A stretch of DNA of 64,000 nucleotides from Schlegelella_A sp963778525 (GTDB lineage Bacteria > Pseudomonadota > Gammaproteobacteria > Burkholderiales > Burkholderiaceae_C): NCBI GenBank assembly GCA_963778525.1, contig CAVZUJ010000001.1:620001-684000 (forward strand), given 5' to 3'. Below the pieces are notes generated by a model. The model did not search any database, had not been told where the DNA came from, and was given only the letters and a program-made list of their open reading frames with translations. The translations under genes were made by a program, and so were the position numbers. Position 1 is the first letter of the stretch. Each line of letters opens with the position of its first letter. Shown here one piece after another: positions 9,058 through 19,942 of this stretch.

Positions 9058-9686
9058 GCGCGCCCGCCGGACGCCGGCGCGCGGCACGGCGCGAGCTCGC
9101 CGCCCTGCTTCTCGCCGGCCTCGCGCTGGCCGGCTGCGAGCCGACCTTTCGCGACATGTACGAGCAGCCGAAGCAGAAGACGGCGACCGCCTCGCCGCTC
9201 TTTGCCGACAGCCTCGCGACCCGGCCGCCGCCGCCGGGCTCGGTGCCGAGCGCGCTCGGCGTGCGGGCCGCGGATTCGAGCGGCCGGCGCGGCCAGGCCG
9301 AGCTGGCGCGCCTGGACGCCGCCGACGCGCGCCAGGCCTTGCCTGCGACCGTCGATGCGGCATGGCTGGCACGCGGCCGCGAGCGCTTCACGATCTATTG
9401 CGCGCCTTGCCACGGCAACGCCGGGCGCGGCGACGGCGTCGTCGTGCAGCGCGGCTTCCCGGCGCCGCCCACGTACCTCGACGCTCGCCTGCGCGCCGCG
9501 CCCGATCGTCATTTCTTCGACGTCATGACGGACGGCTACGGCGTCATGTATTCCTATGCCGATCGGGTCGACGCCGACGACCGCTGGGCCATCGTCGCGT
9601 GGATTCGGCATCTGCAGGCCGACGCCGGCGCGCCGCGCGTGACGGCGAGCGCAGCCACCCGGCCCGGCGGCGCGGGGCTGCGATGA
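9054..9686 (+). CDS. actE: alternative complex III monohaem cytochrome c lipoprotein ActE
   Basis: A 210-residue lipoprotein. The N-terminal hydrophobic segment ends in LAGC (lipobox, Cys about residue 24), so it should be anchored on the periplasmic face. It has one haem-binding motif, CAPCH, near residue 120, with a likely axial Met in the downstream DGYGVMYSYADRV region. In alternative complex III, ActE is the mobile-side cytochrome that hands electrons on to cytochrome c or a bound oxidase. Start and stop both form ATGA overlaps with actD and actF, which fixes the reading frame. Length and features fit the family. Confidence 0.94.
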   Translation: MSAPAGRRRAARRELAALLLAGLALAGCEPTFRDMYEQPKQKTATASPLFADSLATRPPPPGSVPSALGVRAADSSGRRGQAELARLDAADARQALPATVDAAWLARGRERFTIYCAPCHGNAGRGDGVVVQRGFPAPPTYLDARLRAAPDRHFFDVMTDGYGVMYSYADRVDADDRWAIVAWIRHLQADAGAPRVTASAATRPGGAGLR

Positions 9687-10795
9687 GCCACGCGAATCGC
9701 GGGCCATCGATGCGGTCGCTCGTCGTGATCGGCGCGCTGCTGTTGCTGGCCGCGCTGCCCACGCTGTGGCTGGCACCGGACGTCCTGTTCGCGGCCTGGC
9801 TCGCGGCCTGCTGGTTCAACCTCGGCATCGTCCTGGGTGCGCTGACGTGGCTGTGGATCCATCGTCTCACCGGCGGCACCTGGGGCGAGGCGCTTCGCCC
9901 ATACATCGTGGCCTTGGCGGCCCGCCTGCCGCGGGTGCTTCTTTGCTGCCTGCCGCTGCTCTTCGGCCTCGATCGACTCTATCCCTGGCTCGGCGCGCCG
10001 GTCGATGCGAGCGCAGACCCGGCGCATGCGTTCGTCGACTTCTGGCATGCGCCGGCGTTCCTGGCCGCGCGCTTCGTCGTCTACGCCGTCGTCTGGCTCG
10101 CCCTGGCGCGCAGCGCGCGCCGCCCGCTCTCGAGCGGCGCCGCGGCGGCCGCGTTGATGGTCCACCTCGTCATCACTTCGCTGGCCTCGGTCGACGCCCT
10201 GGTCGCGCTCGTGCCCGGCTGGTCGAGCTCGGTCTTCGGCCTGCTGGCGCTCTCCGGCCAGGCCTTCGGCGGCGGCGCCTGGGTCGTCGCCCTGGCCTGC
10301 ACCGCACTGCGCGCCCGAGGCCGGCAGCCGGTCACCGAAGGGGTGCCGCTGTCGCGCGACTTCGGCAACCTGCTGCTGACGGCGCTGCTGCTCTGGGCCT
10401 ATCTGTCCTTCATGCAGCTTCTCATCATCTGGGCCGAGAACCTGCCGCGCGAAATCTCCTGGTACGTGCCGCGCCTGCAGACCGGCTGGCTCCTTGTCGG
10501 CGTCGCGCTCGTGCTCCTGCATTTCGCGCTGCCGCTGATCCTGCTTCTCTTTCGCGCGATCAAGGACTCGCCGCTGCGCCTCGGCTGGCTTGCCGTGGCC
10601 ATGGTCGCGGCGCATGCGCTCGACGTCGTCTGGCTGGTCCTGCCCTCGGTCGCACCGCACCAGATCGCGGCCTGGTGGGCCGCACCCGCCTTGATGGCCG
10701 GGCTGACGCTGCTGAGCTTCAGCGGCCGCATTGCAACCACGAGCGTCGGCGACCGCGAACGCCTGCGCACGGAGACGGTCGATGTCCAGGCTTGA
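9683..10795 (+). CDS. actF: alternative complex III membrane subunit ActF
   Basis: A 370-residue integral membrane protein with about ten helices, related to ActC but more divergent; WAYLSFMQLLIIWAENLPREI is a conserved-looking stretch of the family. In the complex, ActF sits beside ActC and may take part in a proton path. The start is the ATG overlapping the actE stop; the 3' end runs 14 bases into the following small gene in another frame. Position directly after actE matches the act operon of other proteobacteria. The exact role of ActF is not settled even in characterised complexes. Confidence 0.92.
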   Translation: MSHANRGPSMRSLVVIGALLLLAALPTLWLAPDVLFAAWLAACWFNLGIVLGALTWLWIHRLTGGTWGEALRPYIVALAARLPRVLLCCLPLLFGLDRLYPWLGAPVDASADPAHAFVDFWHAPAFLAARFVVYAVVWLALARSARRPLSSGAAAAALMVHLVITSLASVDALVALVPGWSSSVFGLLALSGQAFGGGAWVVALACTALRARGRQPVTEGVPLSRDFGNLLLTALLLWAYLSFMQLLIIWAENLPREISWYVPRLQTGWLLVGVALVLLHFALPLILLLFRAIKDSPLRLGWLAVAMVAAHALDVVWLVLPSVAPHQIAAWWAAPALMAGLTLLSFSGRIATTSVGDRERLRTETVDVQA

Positions 10796-11033
10796 CATCG
10801 ACGTTCGCGCGGTGCTGTGGAGCGGCCTGACGATCGCCGCCCTCGTCGCCGGCGTGATCGCCCTGGTCTTCGCTTCGCTGCACGCGTGGCATGAGCCGCC
10901 CGGCGGTGCGCCGAGCGGCGCAAGCTCGCTCGTTCCGGCCTTGCGCGCGCTCGGCCCGACGCTGCAGAGCGCGCCCCAGCTCGAGCGCACAACCGAGCAC
11001 GCCGCCCAAACGGCGTCGCAGGCGGCGCCATGA
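10782..11033 (+). CDS. small single-helix membrane protein in the act-cox operon
   Basis: An 83-residue protein whose ATG (10782) lies 14 bases inside the end of actF and whose TGA overlaps the start of the SCO gene. Residues about 11-33 form one membrane helix (LWSGLTIAALVAGVIALVFA); the tail is Ala/Ser/Gly-rich and probably periplasmic. I do not recognise a named family. Its place between actF and the copper chaperone, with overlaps at both ends, suggests an accessory or assembly role in the complex III-oxidase unit, or a counterpart of the small poorly conserved act genes such as actG. That role is inference only. Confidence 0.75.
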   Translation: MSRLDIDVRAVLWSGLTIAALVAGVIALVFASLHAWHEPPGGAPSGASSLVPALRALGPTLQSAPQLERTTEHAAQTASQAAP

Positions 11034-11929
11034 ACCGCGCCGTACCTGCATGCTTCCGGGCGATCGTCCGCTTCGCCGCCGCTTGCGTCGCCTGCGCGTT
11101 CTGGCCCGCCGCCTCGGCAGCGATCTATCCCGGCGCGAGCGCTCCGAAGGTCGCCATCGAGCAGCACCTCGGCGCCCGCCTTCCGCTCGATGCATCGTTC
11201 ACCGACGCGTCCGGGCGTGCCGTGCGCCTGGGCGACTACTTCCGTTCCGGCGCCTCGCGCCCGGCGGTGCCGGTCGTGCTCGTGCTCGGCTATTTCCGCT
11301 GCCCCAACCTGTGCGAGACCGAGATGGAAGGCGTGCTGCAGGCGCTTGCCGAGAGCGGCCTGCCGCGCCGCGCCTATCGCGTCCTCGCCGTCAGCATCGA
11401 CGCCGACGAGACCGCTGCCGACGCGGCAGCGCGCCGTCGCATCGATCTGCAGGTGGCCGACTTCGCCGCAGCCGGCGGCGTTGCCGCTTCGCGTGAACCG
11501 CTGGTCCTCGATGCCCTCGTCGGCGATGGCGCGTCGATCGACCGACTCGCGCGCCAGGTCGGCTTCGTCTTCGTGGCCGGCGCCGCCCGCGCGCGTTCAG
11601 GCGACCCGCCCGTGGCCGATGCCAGGACGTTCGCCCATGCCGCCGGCTTCGTGGTGGCGACCCCCGACGGTCGCGTCTCGCGCTACTTCCTCGGCGTCCG
11701 CCACGACCCGGCCGCCCTGCGCCGCGCGATCGACGAAGCGGCCGGCGACGGCATCGGCAATGCCGTCGCCAGCCTGCTGCTGCTCTGCGCGCATCTCGAC
11801 CCGACGCTCGGCCATCTCAGCGCGGCCGTCATGCTCGGCCTGCGCCTGCTCGGCATCGCGCTTGCCGCTTTCGGCGGCTTCTGGATCTGGCGCCATCGGC
11901 ATGCGCCGGCGCCGAGGCTGCGGCCATGA
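11030..11929 (+). CDS. SCO1/SenC family copper chaperone for cytochrome oxidase
   Basis: A 299-residue thioredoxin-fold protein. It begins with a signal peptide (residues about 10-30), carries the copper-binding CxxxC motif as RCPNLCETEME, and has the third copper ligand His in the TFAHAAGFVVATPDG segment. A hydrophobic helix near the C terminus (LGLRLLGIALAAFGGFWIW) anchors it in the membrane, which is common in oxidase-operon copies. SCO proteins deliver copper to the CuA site of oxidase subunit II, and coxB follows directly with an overlapping start. The act-sco-cox order implies one assembly unit. Confidence 0.92.
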   Translation: MNRAVPACFRAIVRFAAACVACAFWPAASAAIYPGASAPKVAIEQHLGARLPLDASFTDASGRAVRLGDYFRSGASRPAVPVVLVLGYFRCPNLCETEMEGVLQALAESGLPRRAYRVLAVSIDADETAADAAARRRIDLQVADFAAAGGVAASREPLVLDALVGDGASIDRLARQVGFVFVAGAARARSGDPPVADARTFAHAAGFVVATPDGRVSRYFLGVRHDPAALRRAIDEAAGDGIGNAVASLLLLCAHLDPTLGHLSAAVMLGLRLLGIALAAFGGFWIWRHRHAPAPRLRP

Positions 11930-12893
11930 ACGACATGTCGGCCTCGCTTCTCGATTCCGGCTTTCACGTCTTCGACCGGGCGGCGTCGTCGATCGCCGAC
12001 CGCAACGACTCCCTGTTCATCGCCATGCTCGTGCTGTGCGGCTCGGTCGCCATCGCCATCGCCGTGGCCGTCGTGGGCTTCTGCATCCGCTATCGCGCCG
12101 GCTCGTCGGCCGACCGCAGCCAGCCGCCGAGCGGCGCGCGCGCCCTCGAGCTGGCCTGGACGATCACGCCGCTCCTGATCTTCGTGGCCGTGTTCTTTCT
12201 CGCCGCCAAGGCCTTCGTCGAGATGCACCGGCCGCCCGCCGACGCCCTGCCCGTCTACGTCGTCGGCAAGCAATGGATGTGGACGCTGCAGCATCGCAAC
12301 GGCCGGCGCGAGATCAACGAGCTGCACGTGCCGCTCGGCCAGCCGGTGCGCCTGGTCATGACCTCGCAGGACGTGATCCACAGCTTCTACGTGCCGGCCT
12401 TTCGCCTCAAGCAGGACGTCGTGCCGGGCCGCTACACGAGCCTGTGGTTCACGGCCACGCAGCTCGGCGACTTCCACCTCTTCTGCTCGGAATATTGCGG
12501 CACCGAGCATCCGGCCATGCTCGGCCGCGTCGTCGTCATGGAGCCGGCCGCCTTCGCGCGCTGGCTGGCGGCCGGCAGCAGCGTGCCGGGGCTGGCCCAG
12601 CAGGGCTTCGCCCTCTTTCGCGAGCACGGCTGCAGCGGCTGCCACGCCGCCGGCTCGACGGTGCATGCGCCGTCCCTCGACGGCCTGCTCGGCTCGACCG
12701 TGCATCTGCAGGACGGCCGAAGCCTCGTTGCCGACGAGAGCTACATCCGCGATTCGATCCTCGCGCCCGACAAGGACGTCGTCGCCGGCTTCGCGCCCGT
12801 GATGCCGAGCTTCGCCGGGCAGCTGAGCGAAGAGCAGATCGAGGCCCTGATCGCCTACCTGCGATCGACCGGCGAGACGACGGGAGCATCGCC

Positions 12894-12897
<4 letters not shown>
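11926..12897 (+). CDS. coxB: cytochrome c oxidase subunit II with fused haem c domain (caa3 type)
   Basis: A 323-residue subunit. Two membrane helices (residues about 28-58 and 78-100) are followed by the cupredoxin domain with the CuA ligands: DVIHSFYVPAF for the first His and CSEYCGTEHPAM for the Cys pair, His and Met. A C-terminal cytochrome c domain has CSGCH near residue 235 and a probable axial Met in PVMPSFAGQ. The fusion defines a caa3-type oxidase that can take electrons straight from ActE or cytochrome c. There is no obvious signal peptide before the first helix. The stop overlaps the TTG of coxA. Confidence 0.95.
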
Positions 12898-14537
<1,640 letters not shown>

Positions 14538-14541
<4 letters not shown>

Positions 14542-15209
14542 CCGCCGCGGCCGCACGCAACGCATACGCCACGGCCAGCGAAGCGCGGCACGCGAAGAGG
14601 GAGAGGCGTGAGACGGCGGCCTTCGGGATGTGGGTATTCCTCGCCAGCGAAGCGATGTTCTTCGGCGGCCTGCTCCTGGCCTACGCCTACGGGCGCCTGC
14701 GCTTTCCCGCCGGCTTCGCTGCGGCGAGCCGCGCCACCGACGTGCTGATCGGCACGGTGAACACGGGCGTGCTGCTGAGCAGCAGCTTTCTGGTTGCGCT
14801 TGCGGTGGCGGCTGCAGCGCAACGGCGCCGCCGCTACGTCGCGCCCCTGCTCGCGGCGACCGCGCTGCTCGGCCTGCTTTTTCTCGGCCTGAAGGCGATC
14901 GAGTATCACGAGGACTGGACCCGCGGCTTCTATCCCGGGCCGGCCTTTCATCTCGGCAGCGGCGCAGGCGCGGTGCCGGCGGGCGCGGAATTGTTCTGCA
15001 TGCTCTATTTCACGATGACGGCCGTTCATGCGCTGCACATGACGGTCGGCGTCGGCTGGATGAGCCTGGCCGCATGGGGCGTTCGGCGCCGGCCGGCCGA
15101 ATGGTGCATCGCGCCCCGCCTCGAAGTCGCCGGCCTGTACTGGCACTTCGTCGACGTGATCTGGATCGTCCTCTATCCGCTCCTCTACCTGGTGTCACGG
15201 CACGCATGA
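14538..15209 (+). CDS. coxC: cytochrome c oxidase subunit III
   Basis: A 223-residue membrane protein with about five helices. The family signature near residue 30 (GMWVFLASEAMFFGGLLLAY) and the C-terminal GLYWHFVDVIWIVLYPLLYL are both clear. Subunit III stabilises the catalytic core and its proton uptake. The length fits the short five-helix form used by caa3/cbaa3 oxidases. Start and stop overlap coxA and the next gene by four bases (ATGA), so the reading frame is secure. Confidence 0.94.
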
Positions 15210-15580
15210 TCGCCACCACACGCCGCAGCCCGTCGCCGTTCGCCCGCCGCGCGCGCGGTCTCGCGCTCGCCTGGCTCGGGCTGCTTGCGCTGCTTCTGCT
15301 CAGCCTGGGCTCGGCCTACCTGAAGCTCGGCAACGGCAACCTGGTCGCCGGACTGCTCATCGCCGCGCTCAAGTCGGCCATCGTGGCCTGGTGGTTCATG
15401 CAACTGCGGCTGGCCTCGGCCACGGTTCGCACCGCGGCCTTTGTCGGACTCTTCATGCTGGCGCTGCTGGCCACGCTCTCGGGCGTCGACTATGCGACCC
15501 GCCTTCCGGAAACAGCCCCCGTGCAGCCAGCGCAGCAACTCGATCGCCAGCTCGGCGGACCGGCGCAGATGCGCCCTTGA
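15206..15580 (+). CDS. cytochrome c oxidase subunit IV (COX4_pro type)
   Basis: A 124-residue protein with three membrane helices (residues about 19-38, 46-66 and 74-93). The helix pattern, the ALKSAIVAWWFMQLRLA motif and the last position in the cox operon match prokaryotic subunit IV, which supports assembly of the caa3 oxidase. The ATG overlaps the coxC stop. The C terminus is a polar tail (APVQPAQQLDRQLGG) of no known role. It closes the act-cox operon and faces a minus-strand gene 13 bases downstream, with no hairpin terminator in the gap. Confidence 0.85.
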   Translation: MIATTRRSPSPFARRARGLALAWLGLLALLLLSLGSAYLKLGNGNLVAGLLIAALKSAIVAWWFMQLRLASATVRTAAFVGLFMLALLATLSGVDYATRLPETAPVQPAQQLDRQLGGPAQMRP

Positions 15581-15593
15581 GCCAGCCCTCGAT

Positions 15594-15788
15594 TCAGGAC
15601 CGCCAGGTTCGGCGCACCGTCGGACACGCGTATTCGGCACCGACCACCGTGCGCGCGAAGAAGTAGTTCTCGCGCGCGCGTTCGCTCATGGCGTCGAGTT
15701 GGACTTCGCCCTTCTCGTCGCACGGAAAGCTGAGCGCGCGGCCCTTGACGAAAAGGGAGTCGAAACGAATCTCGTAAGAGGGGTTCAT
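15594..15788 (-). CDS. conserved small hypothetical protein
   Basis: A 64-residue soluble protein with no membrane segment. The sequence (YEIRFDSLF, KGRALSFPCDEKG, LDAMSERARENYFFARTVVG) resembles a short protein often seen in Burkholderiales genomes, recognised here from pattern only; no function is known to me. The ATG at 15788 is the first in frame and lacks a clear ribosome site. It lies in opposite orientation to the oxidase operon and upstream of nothing obvious, so context does not help. Confidence 0.65.
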   Translation of the reverse strand: MNPSYEIRFDSLFVKGRALSFPCDEKGEVQLDAMSERARENYFFARTVVGAEYACPTVRRTWRS

Positions 15789-15975
15789 GCCAGGCTCGTG
15801 GATCGAATCAGGCCTGCATCTTCAAATGCGCCCGCGGGTGTCGCCAGCGGCGACGACGCCGCTGCGACGTCGGAAGATTTGCGCGAACGACGTAGGGCCG
15901 CACGCGTGTCGCTTGGGTGCCGTGCTCGAGCTGCGACTCCCGAGACCGGCGCGACTGCAGTGCCAGCGGCCTGAC

Positions 15976-16486
15976 TCAGGCGCCTTCGAGCATCTGCATC
16001 AGCTTGGCCTTGCGGTCGGCGAGACGCTGGCCCAGCTGCGCCAGGTCCATCTCGGCCTTCCTGCAGGCGGGGAACAATTCGCCTTCTTCTTCCTTCACGT
16101 GGTGGCGGATGTATTCGCCGAGGACCTTCACCTTGGCGTCGTAGAGCGTGTCGTCGGCCGTCATGGCGCCGATCTGCGCGATCAGGTCCTTGGCCGACCC
16201 GTGCTCGACGAGCGCTTCGTTGAGCAGCTTCGGGTCGACGCCGGCACTTCGCGCTGCAGGGTAGAAGATCTCCTCTTCGATCATGGCGTGGACCATCAAC
16301 ATCCCGCAGATGAGAGTCGAGAGCTGGCGCCGCTCCTTCGCCGGTGCCGACTCCGACACGAGATCGTCGTAGTTCTTGAGGAGCGCGTCGACCTCGTCGT
16401 GATCCTGCTTGAGCAGATCGATGGCGTCGAGCGCCTCGTCTTCGCTTCGGCTTGACGACGGCAAGCACGGTTTCGAGGATCGACAT
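15976..16486 (-). CDS. hemerythrin-like HHE domain protein, probable N-terminal frameshift
   Basis: Four-helix hemerythrin-like protein of about 169 residues. Metal ligands of the HHE type are visible: LLKQDHDEVDALL, MVHAMIEEEIFYPA, LVEHGSAKDL and YIRHHVKEEEGELFP. Such proteins bind a di-iron centre and serve in O2, NO or oxidative-stress sensing. The likely start (ATG at 16486, MSILETVLAVVKPK) is in a different frame from the main domain; one extra base near 16446-16450 would join them. Alternatively an ATG at 16515, with GGAG eleven bases upstream, reads straight through but gives an odd polar N terminus. A paralogue lies at 27483-27971. Confidence 0.8.
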
Positions 16487-16604
16487 GTGGACAAGCCCGT
16501 TGGAGTGGTGCGCATCGACGGCAAGCTCCGTGCCCGTATGCCGATGGCGTTGCACGCCGCGCCGGAAAATGCCCGTCGAGTCCGACGGATCTGCGAGCGC
16601 GCCG

Positions 16605-18901
16605 CTAGACCTCCTGCATTCGCAGGCGGACCGGAATCGACTTGGCCGCGGGCACCCGGCTTTCCTTGGCGTGGTGCCAGAGTGGAATCAGCGGATTGAG
16701 CTCCGGGTAGTAGCCGCCGACGGCGCCGAGCGGCAAGGAAAAGGCGCGGATCGAGAGGCCGTGGACCTCGCGGACCACGCCGTCGTCGACCGCCGTGCTG
16801 GCGGTCACCACCGCTGCCTTCGTCGCAAGCCGAGGCGCGCGATGTCGTCGCGATTCATGAGGAGGACCTGGCGCGTGCCCTTGATGCGCCGAAAGCGATC
16901 GTCGAGGCTGTAGATCGTGGTGTTGAACTGGTCGTCGCTGCGCAGCGTCATGAGGCGCAGCACGTCGCCGCCGCTCGGCGCATCCGGGTCGGCGACCAGG
17001 CTCTGCGGCGTGATGAAGTTCGCCTTCTTGTTGTCCGTCTTCCAGATGCGGTCACGCGCCGCGATCGGCCGCGGAAATCCACCCGGCGTCTCGAAGCGCG
17101 CGTTGAAGTCATGAAAGATTTCGGGCAACGCCCGGGCGATCTGATCGCGGATCAAGGCGTAGTCGCCTGTCCATTCATCCCATTTCACCTTCTCGTTCGG
17201 CGCCAGGGTCGCCTTGGCCATGCCGGCCACGATCGCGATCTCCGACTTCAGCGCCGGCGACGCCGGCTCGGCGACCGCGTGCGACGCGTGCATGTGTCCG
17301 GTCGAATCCTCGGTCGAGACGATCTGCGGCCCGCTCGCCTGGCGATCGATCTCGATCCGGCCCAGGCAAGGCAGCAGGTACGCGACCTCGCCGTGGATCA
17401 GGTGGCTGCGGTTGAGCTTGGTTGCGATCTGGACGGTCAACCGGAGCTTGCGCCAGGCGGCTTCGACACGCACCGTTTCCGGCACCGCCCGCACGAAATT
17501 TCCGCCCAGGCCGACAAAGGCGCGAACCGTCCCGTCCAGAACGCCGGAGCAGGCTTCGACCGTGGTCAGGCCCTTCTTCTTCGGCGGCTCGAAGCCGTAC
17601 AGCTCGCGAAGCTTGTCCATCGGTGCGAGCTCGGGCTTTTCGGTGATGCCGACCGTTCTCTGGCCCTGGACGTTCGAGTGGCCCCGGACCGGACAGATGC
17701 CGGCGCCCGGCTTGCCGATATTGCCGCGCAGCAGCAGCAGGTTCGAGAGCATCTGCACGTTGAGCACGCCTTCGCGATGCTGCGTCAGGCCCATGCCATA
17801 GACGCCGATGACCGCATTGGCGCCTGCGTACGTGGCGGCCGCCTTCTCGAGGTCGGCGCGCTCCAGGCCCGACTCGCGCTCGATCTCCTGCCAGTCGAGC
17901 GCGCGCATCGCGCTGGCCAGGGCCTCGAAGCCATGGGTGTGCTCGGCGATGAACGAAGCGTCGAGGACGCGGGCCAGCCCTTTGGCCTGGGCGTCGTCGT
18001 CGGCTTCGATCAGGTGCTTGCACATGCCCGCGAGAGCGGCGATGTCGCCCCCCGGTCGCACCTGCAGGTACTGCGTGCTCATCACGGTGTGGCCTGGCAG
18101 GAGCATGTCGTGCGGCGACTGCGGGTTGTCGAAGGTGGTCAGTCCCGGCTCGAGCATCGGGTCGAAGGTGATCACCGGCACGCCGCGCTGGCGCGCTTCC
18201 TGGAGCGGATGCAGCATCCGCGGCGTGCTGACGCCGACGTTCTGGCCGAAGAAGAGGATGCAGTCGCAGGCCTCGAAATCGTCGAGCCAGACCGTGCCGA
18301 CGGCCGAGCCGATCGTCTTCGGCAAGGCGACCGACGTGCTTTCGTGGCACATGTTCGAGCTGTCCGGCAGGTTGTTGTTGCCGTACATCCGCGCGAACAG
18401 CTGGTACAGATACGACGCTTCCAGCGAAGCCCGGCCCGAGGTGTAGAAGACCACCGACTCGGGCGTCGCCTGCAAGGCCTTGAGCTCCGCGCCGATGCCC
18501 GCGAAGGCCTCGTCCCAGCCGACCTCGCGATAGGTGTCGGTGGCCGCATCCCAGCGCATCGGCGCGGTCAGCCGGCCACCGGCCTCGAGGTCGTGGTCGG
18601 ACCACGTTTCCAGCTCGGCGAGCGTGTGCTCGAGAAAGAAGGCCGGCGGGCGGCGCTTGCCGGTCAGCTCCCAGGCCGTCGCCTTGGCGCCGTTCTCGCA
18701 GAACTCGGCGACGTGCGGCTTGGCCGGCTTGGCCCAGGCGCAGCTCACGCACATGAAGCCGTCGGCCTTGTTCTGCAGCAGCAGCGCCGCCGCGCCGGAC
18801 GCCGGCACTCCCTCTCGAAGCAGATAGGTCGTCACTGCCTTGAGCGAGCCCCAGCCGCCGGCGGCAGGAGTCTCCGGAATTTTCGCGGACGAGTCGGCCA
18901 T
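16605..18901 (-). CDS. FdhF/YdeP family molybdopterin oxidoreductase, apparent frameshift near the C terminus
   Basis: A large molybdenum enzyme of about 765 residues. The N-terminal part has a short Cys motif (CVSCAWAKPAKP), then cofactor-binding regions including YTSGRASLEASYLY, NNLPDSSNMCHEST and LLRGNIGKPGAGICPVRGHS. This is the FdhF/YdeP pattern, related to formate dehydrogenase alpha but of uncertain substrate; E. coli YdeP is linked to acid resistance. The frame breaks after LLMNRDDIARLGL at about 16825. The true C terminus continues in another frame (VVTASTAVDDGVVREVHGL to VPAAKSIPVRLRMQEV), so one base seems missing. The ATG at 18901 has no strong ribosome site. FdhD, the sulfur-transfer factor such enzymes need, is encoded at 48.2 kb. 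Confidence 0.88.
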
Positions 18902-19070
18902 GACGGGGTGCAGCGCCGAAGTGAGGACACCGGCGCGCGGCAAGCGACGTGCCTCCATGGCGGTGCGTGGGCACGTCGCCTGCCCGTCGGTCGCATCACG
19001 TTTCCCAGAGCCTGGCCATGAAATCCTCCCGCCCGGATCGTCACCTGCAGATGGCGATGACCCAGCAAAC

Positions 19071-19289
19071 ATGAATTCCGAGCACCGGCCAGCCGCCGAC
19101 CCCACGCCCGCGCCGCGCGAAGCGGCGATACAGGCGAGGATCGAGGAGCTGCGCCGACAGCTCGAGCGAAAACGCGCCCGCCGTGCCGAGCGCGCCGCCT
19201 TCTTCGACGGGATGGCGGCACCACGCGAGCACGCCGCGCCGGATCCGGCAGCGGCGCCCACTTCGACCCACGCTGCGAGGCCCCGGTGA
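19071..19289 (+). CDS. possible small charged helical protein upstream of PilZ gene
   Basis: A 72-codon open frame from the ATG at 19071 whose TGA overlaps the start of the PilZ-domain gene. The middle (AIQARIEELRRQLERKRARR) is strongly charged and predicted helical, possibly coiled coil; both ends are Pro/Ala-rich and disordered. No family is recognised. Support comes from the overlap with the next gene and from the helical heptad-like pattern; no clear ribosome site is visible. In DNA this GC-rich it could still be a chance frame. Confidence 0.4.
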   Translation: MNSEHRPAADPTPAPREAAIQARIEELRRQLERKRARRAERAAFFDGMAAPREHAAPDPAAAPTSTHAARPR

Positions 19290-19696
19290 TGGCGCTCGCC
19301 CAAGTCTCGCCCGGCCCGCAATCCGAAGCGGCCAGGCCGCGGGAAGCTCCGGCGCAGGTGCGACCCGGCGTGCTGCAACTGGTGTTTCGCGACAAGATCT
19401 CGCTGCATGCCGCCTACATCCCGTTCTTCGCGGAGGGCGGCATCTTCGTGCCGACGACGCGCGCCTACCGGCTCGGCGACGAGGTCTACCTGTTGCTGTC
19501 GCTACCCGACGATACGCAGCGCTATCCGGTCGCCGGCAAGGTCGCCTGGCTCACGCCCGCCAACGCGCCCGGAGGGCGCACGCAGGGCATCGGCGTGAGC
19601 TTCCCGGGCGACGACAAGAGTCGGCTGCTGCGCCTGCGCATCGAGGAAAGCATCGGTACGTTGTTGTCGTCGCTCCGGCCGACGCAGACGCTCTGA
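19286..19696 (+). CDS. PilZ domain protein
   Basis: A 136-residue cytoplasmic protein. After a disordered start, residues about 30-130 fit a PilZ beta-barrel of the short type linked to type IV pili (VFRDKISLHAAYIPFFAEGG, VYLLLSLPDDTQRYPVAGK, GIGVSFPG). The RxxxR and DxSxxG c-di-GMP binding motifs of canonical PilZ domains are not evident, so it may be the non-binding pilus-assembly type. Starts possible at GTG 19286 or the adjacent ATG 19289. The window has one c-di-GMP enzyme, at 50.8-53.2 kb, but no link is shown. Converges on a small membrane gene. Confidence 0.8.
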   Translation: MMALAQVSPGPQSEAARPREAPAQVRPGVLQLVFRDKISLHAAYIPFFAEGGIFVPTTRAYRLGDEVYLLLSLPDDTQRYPVAGKVAWLTPANAPGGRTQGIGVSFPGDDKSRLLRLRIEESIGTLLSSLRPTQTL

Positions 19697-19715
19697 GCGC
19701 GCCGGGACGCGCCGC

Positions 19716-19937
19716 TCACTGCGGGTTGTCGCGCGCGCCACGAACATTCATGCAGAACAGGCCGATCTGAAGCACGATCAACGCGTAGCTCGCGCTGTGC
19801 CAGCCCCAGACGATCCACAGCACGTTGCTCAGGATGAAGGTAGCGAAGCCCCAATAGCGACGCGTGCGGCGCTTCGACGCCACCAGCCAGGCGGCGACCA
19901 GCGTCACCGCCATGGCCGGCCATTGCAGGGCATCCAT
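19716..19937 (-). CDS. small two- or three-helix membrane protein
   Basis: A 73-residue protein that is almost wholly hydrophobic: helices at about residues 5-20, 28-45 and 48-64, with a basic loop SKRRTRRYW between the first two. No family is named with confidence; the pattern resembles small inner-membrane proteins related to PnuC-like or SWEET-like half-bundles, but that is guesswork. The ATG at 19937 lies five bases after the stop of the ParB-like gene on the same strand, so the two are probably co-transcribed. Confidence 0.65.
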   Translation of the reverse strand: MDALQWPAMAVTLVAAWLVASKRRTRRYWGFATFILSNVLWIVWGWHSASYALIVLQIGLFCMNVRGARDNPQ

Positions 19938-19942
19938 GAAAC

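Noticed and set aside
19694..19716. Bidirectional terminator between the PilZ gene and the small membrane gene
   Set aside because: The inverted repeat is imperfect (two-base bulge) and has no T tract on either side.
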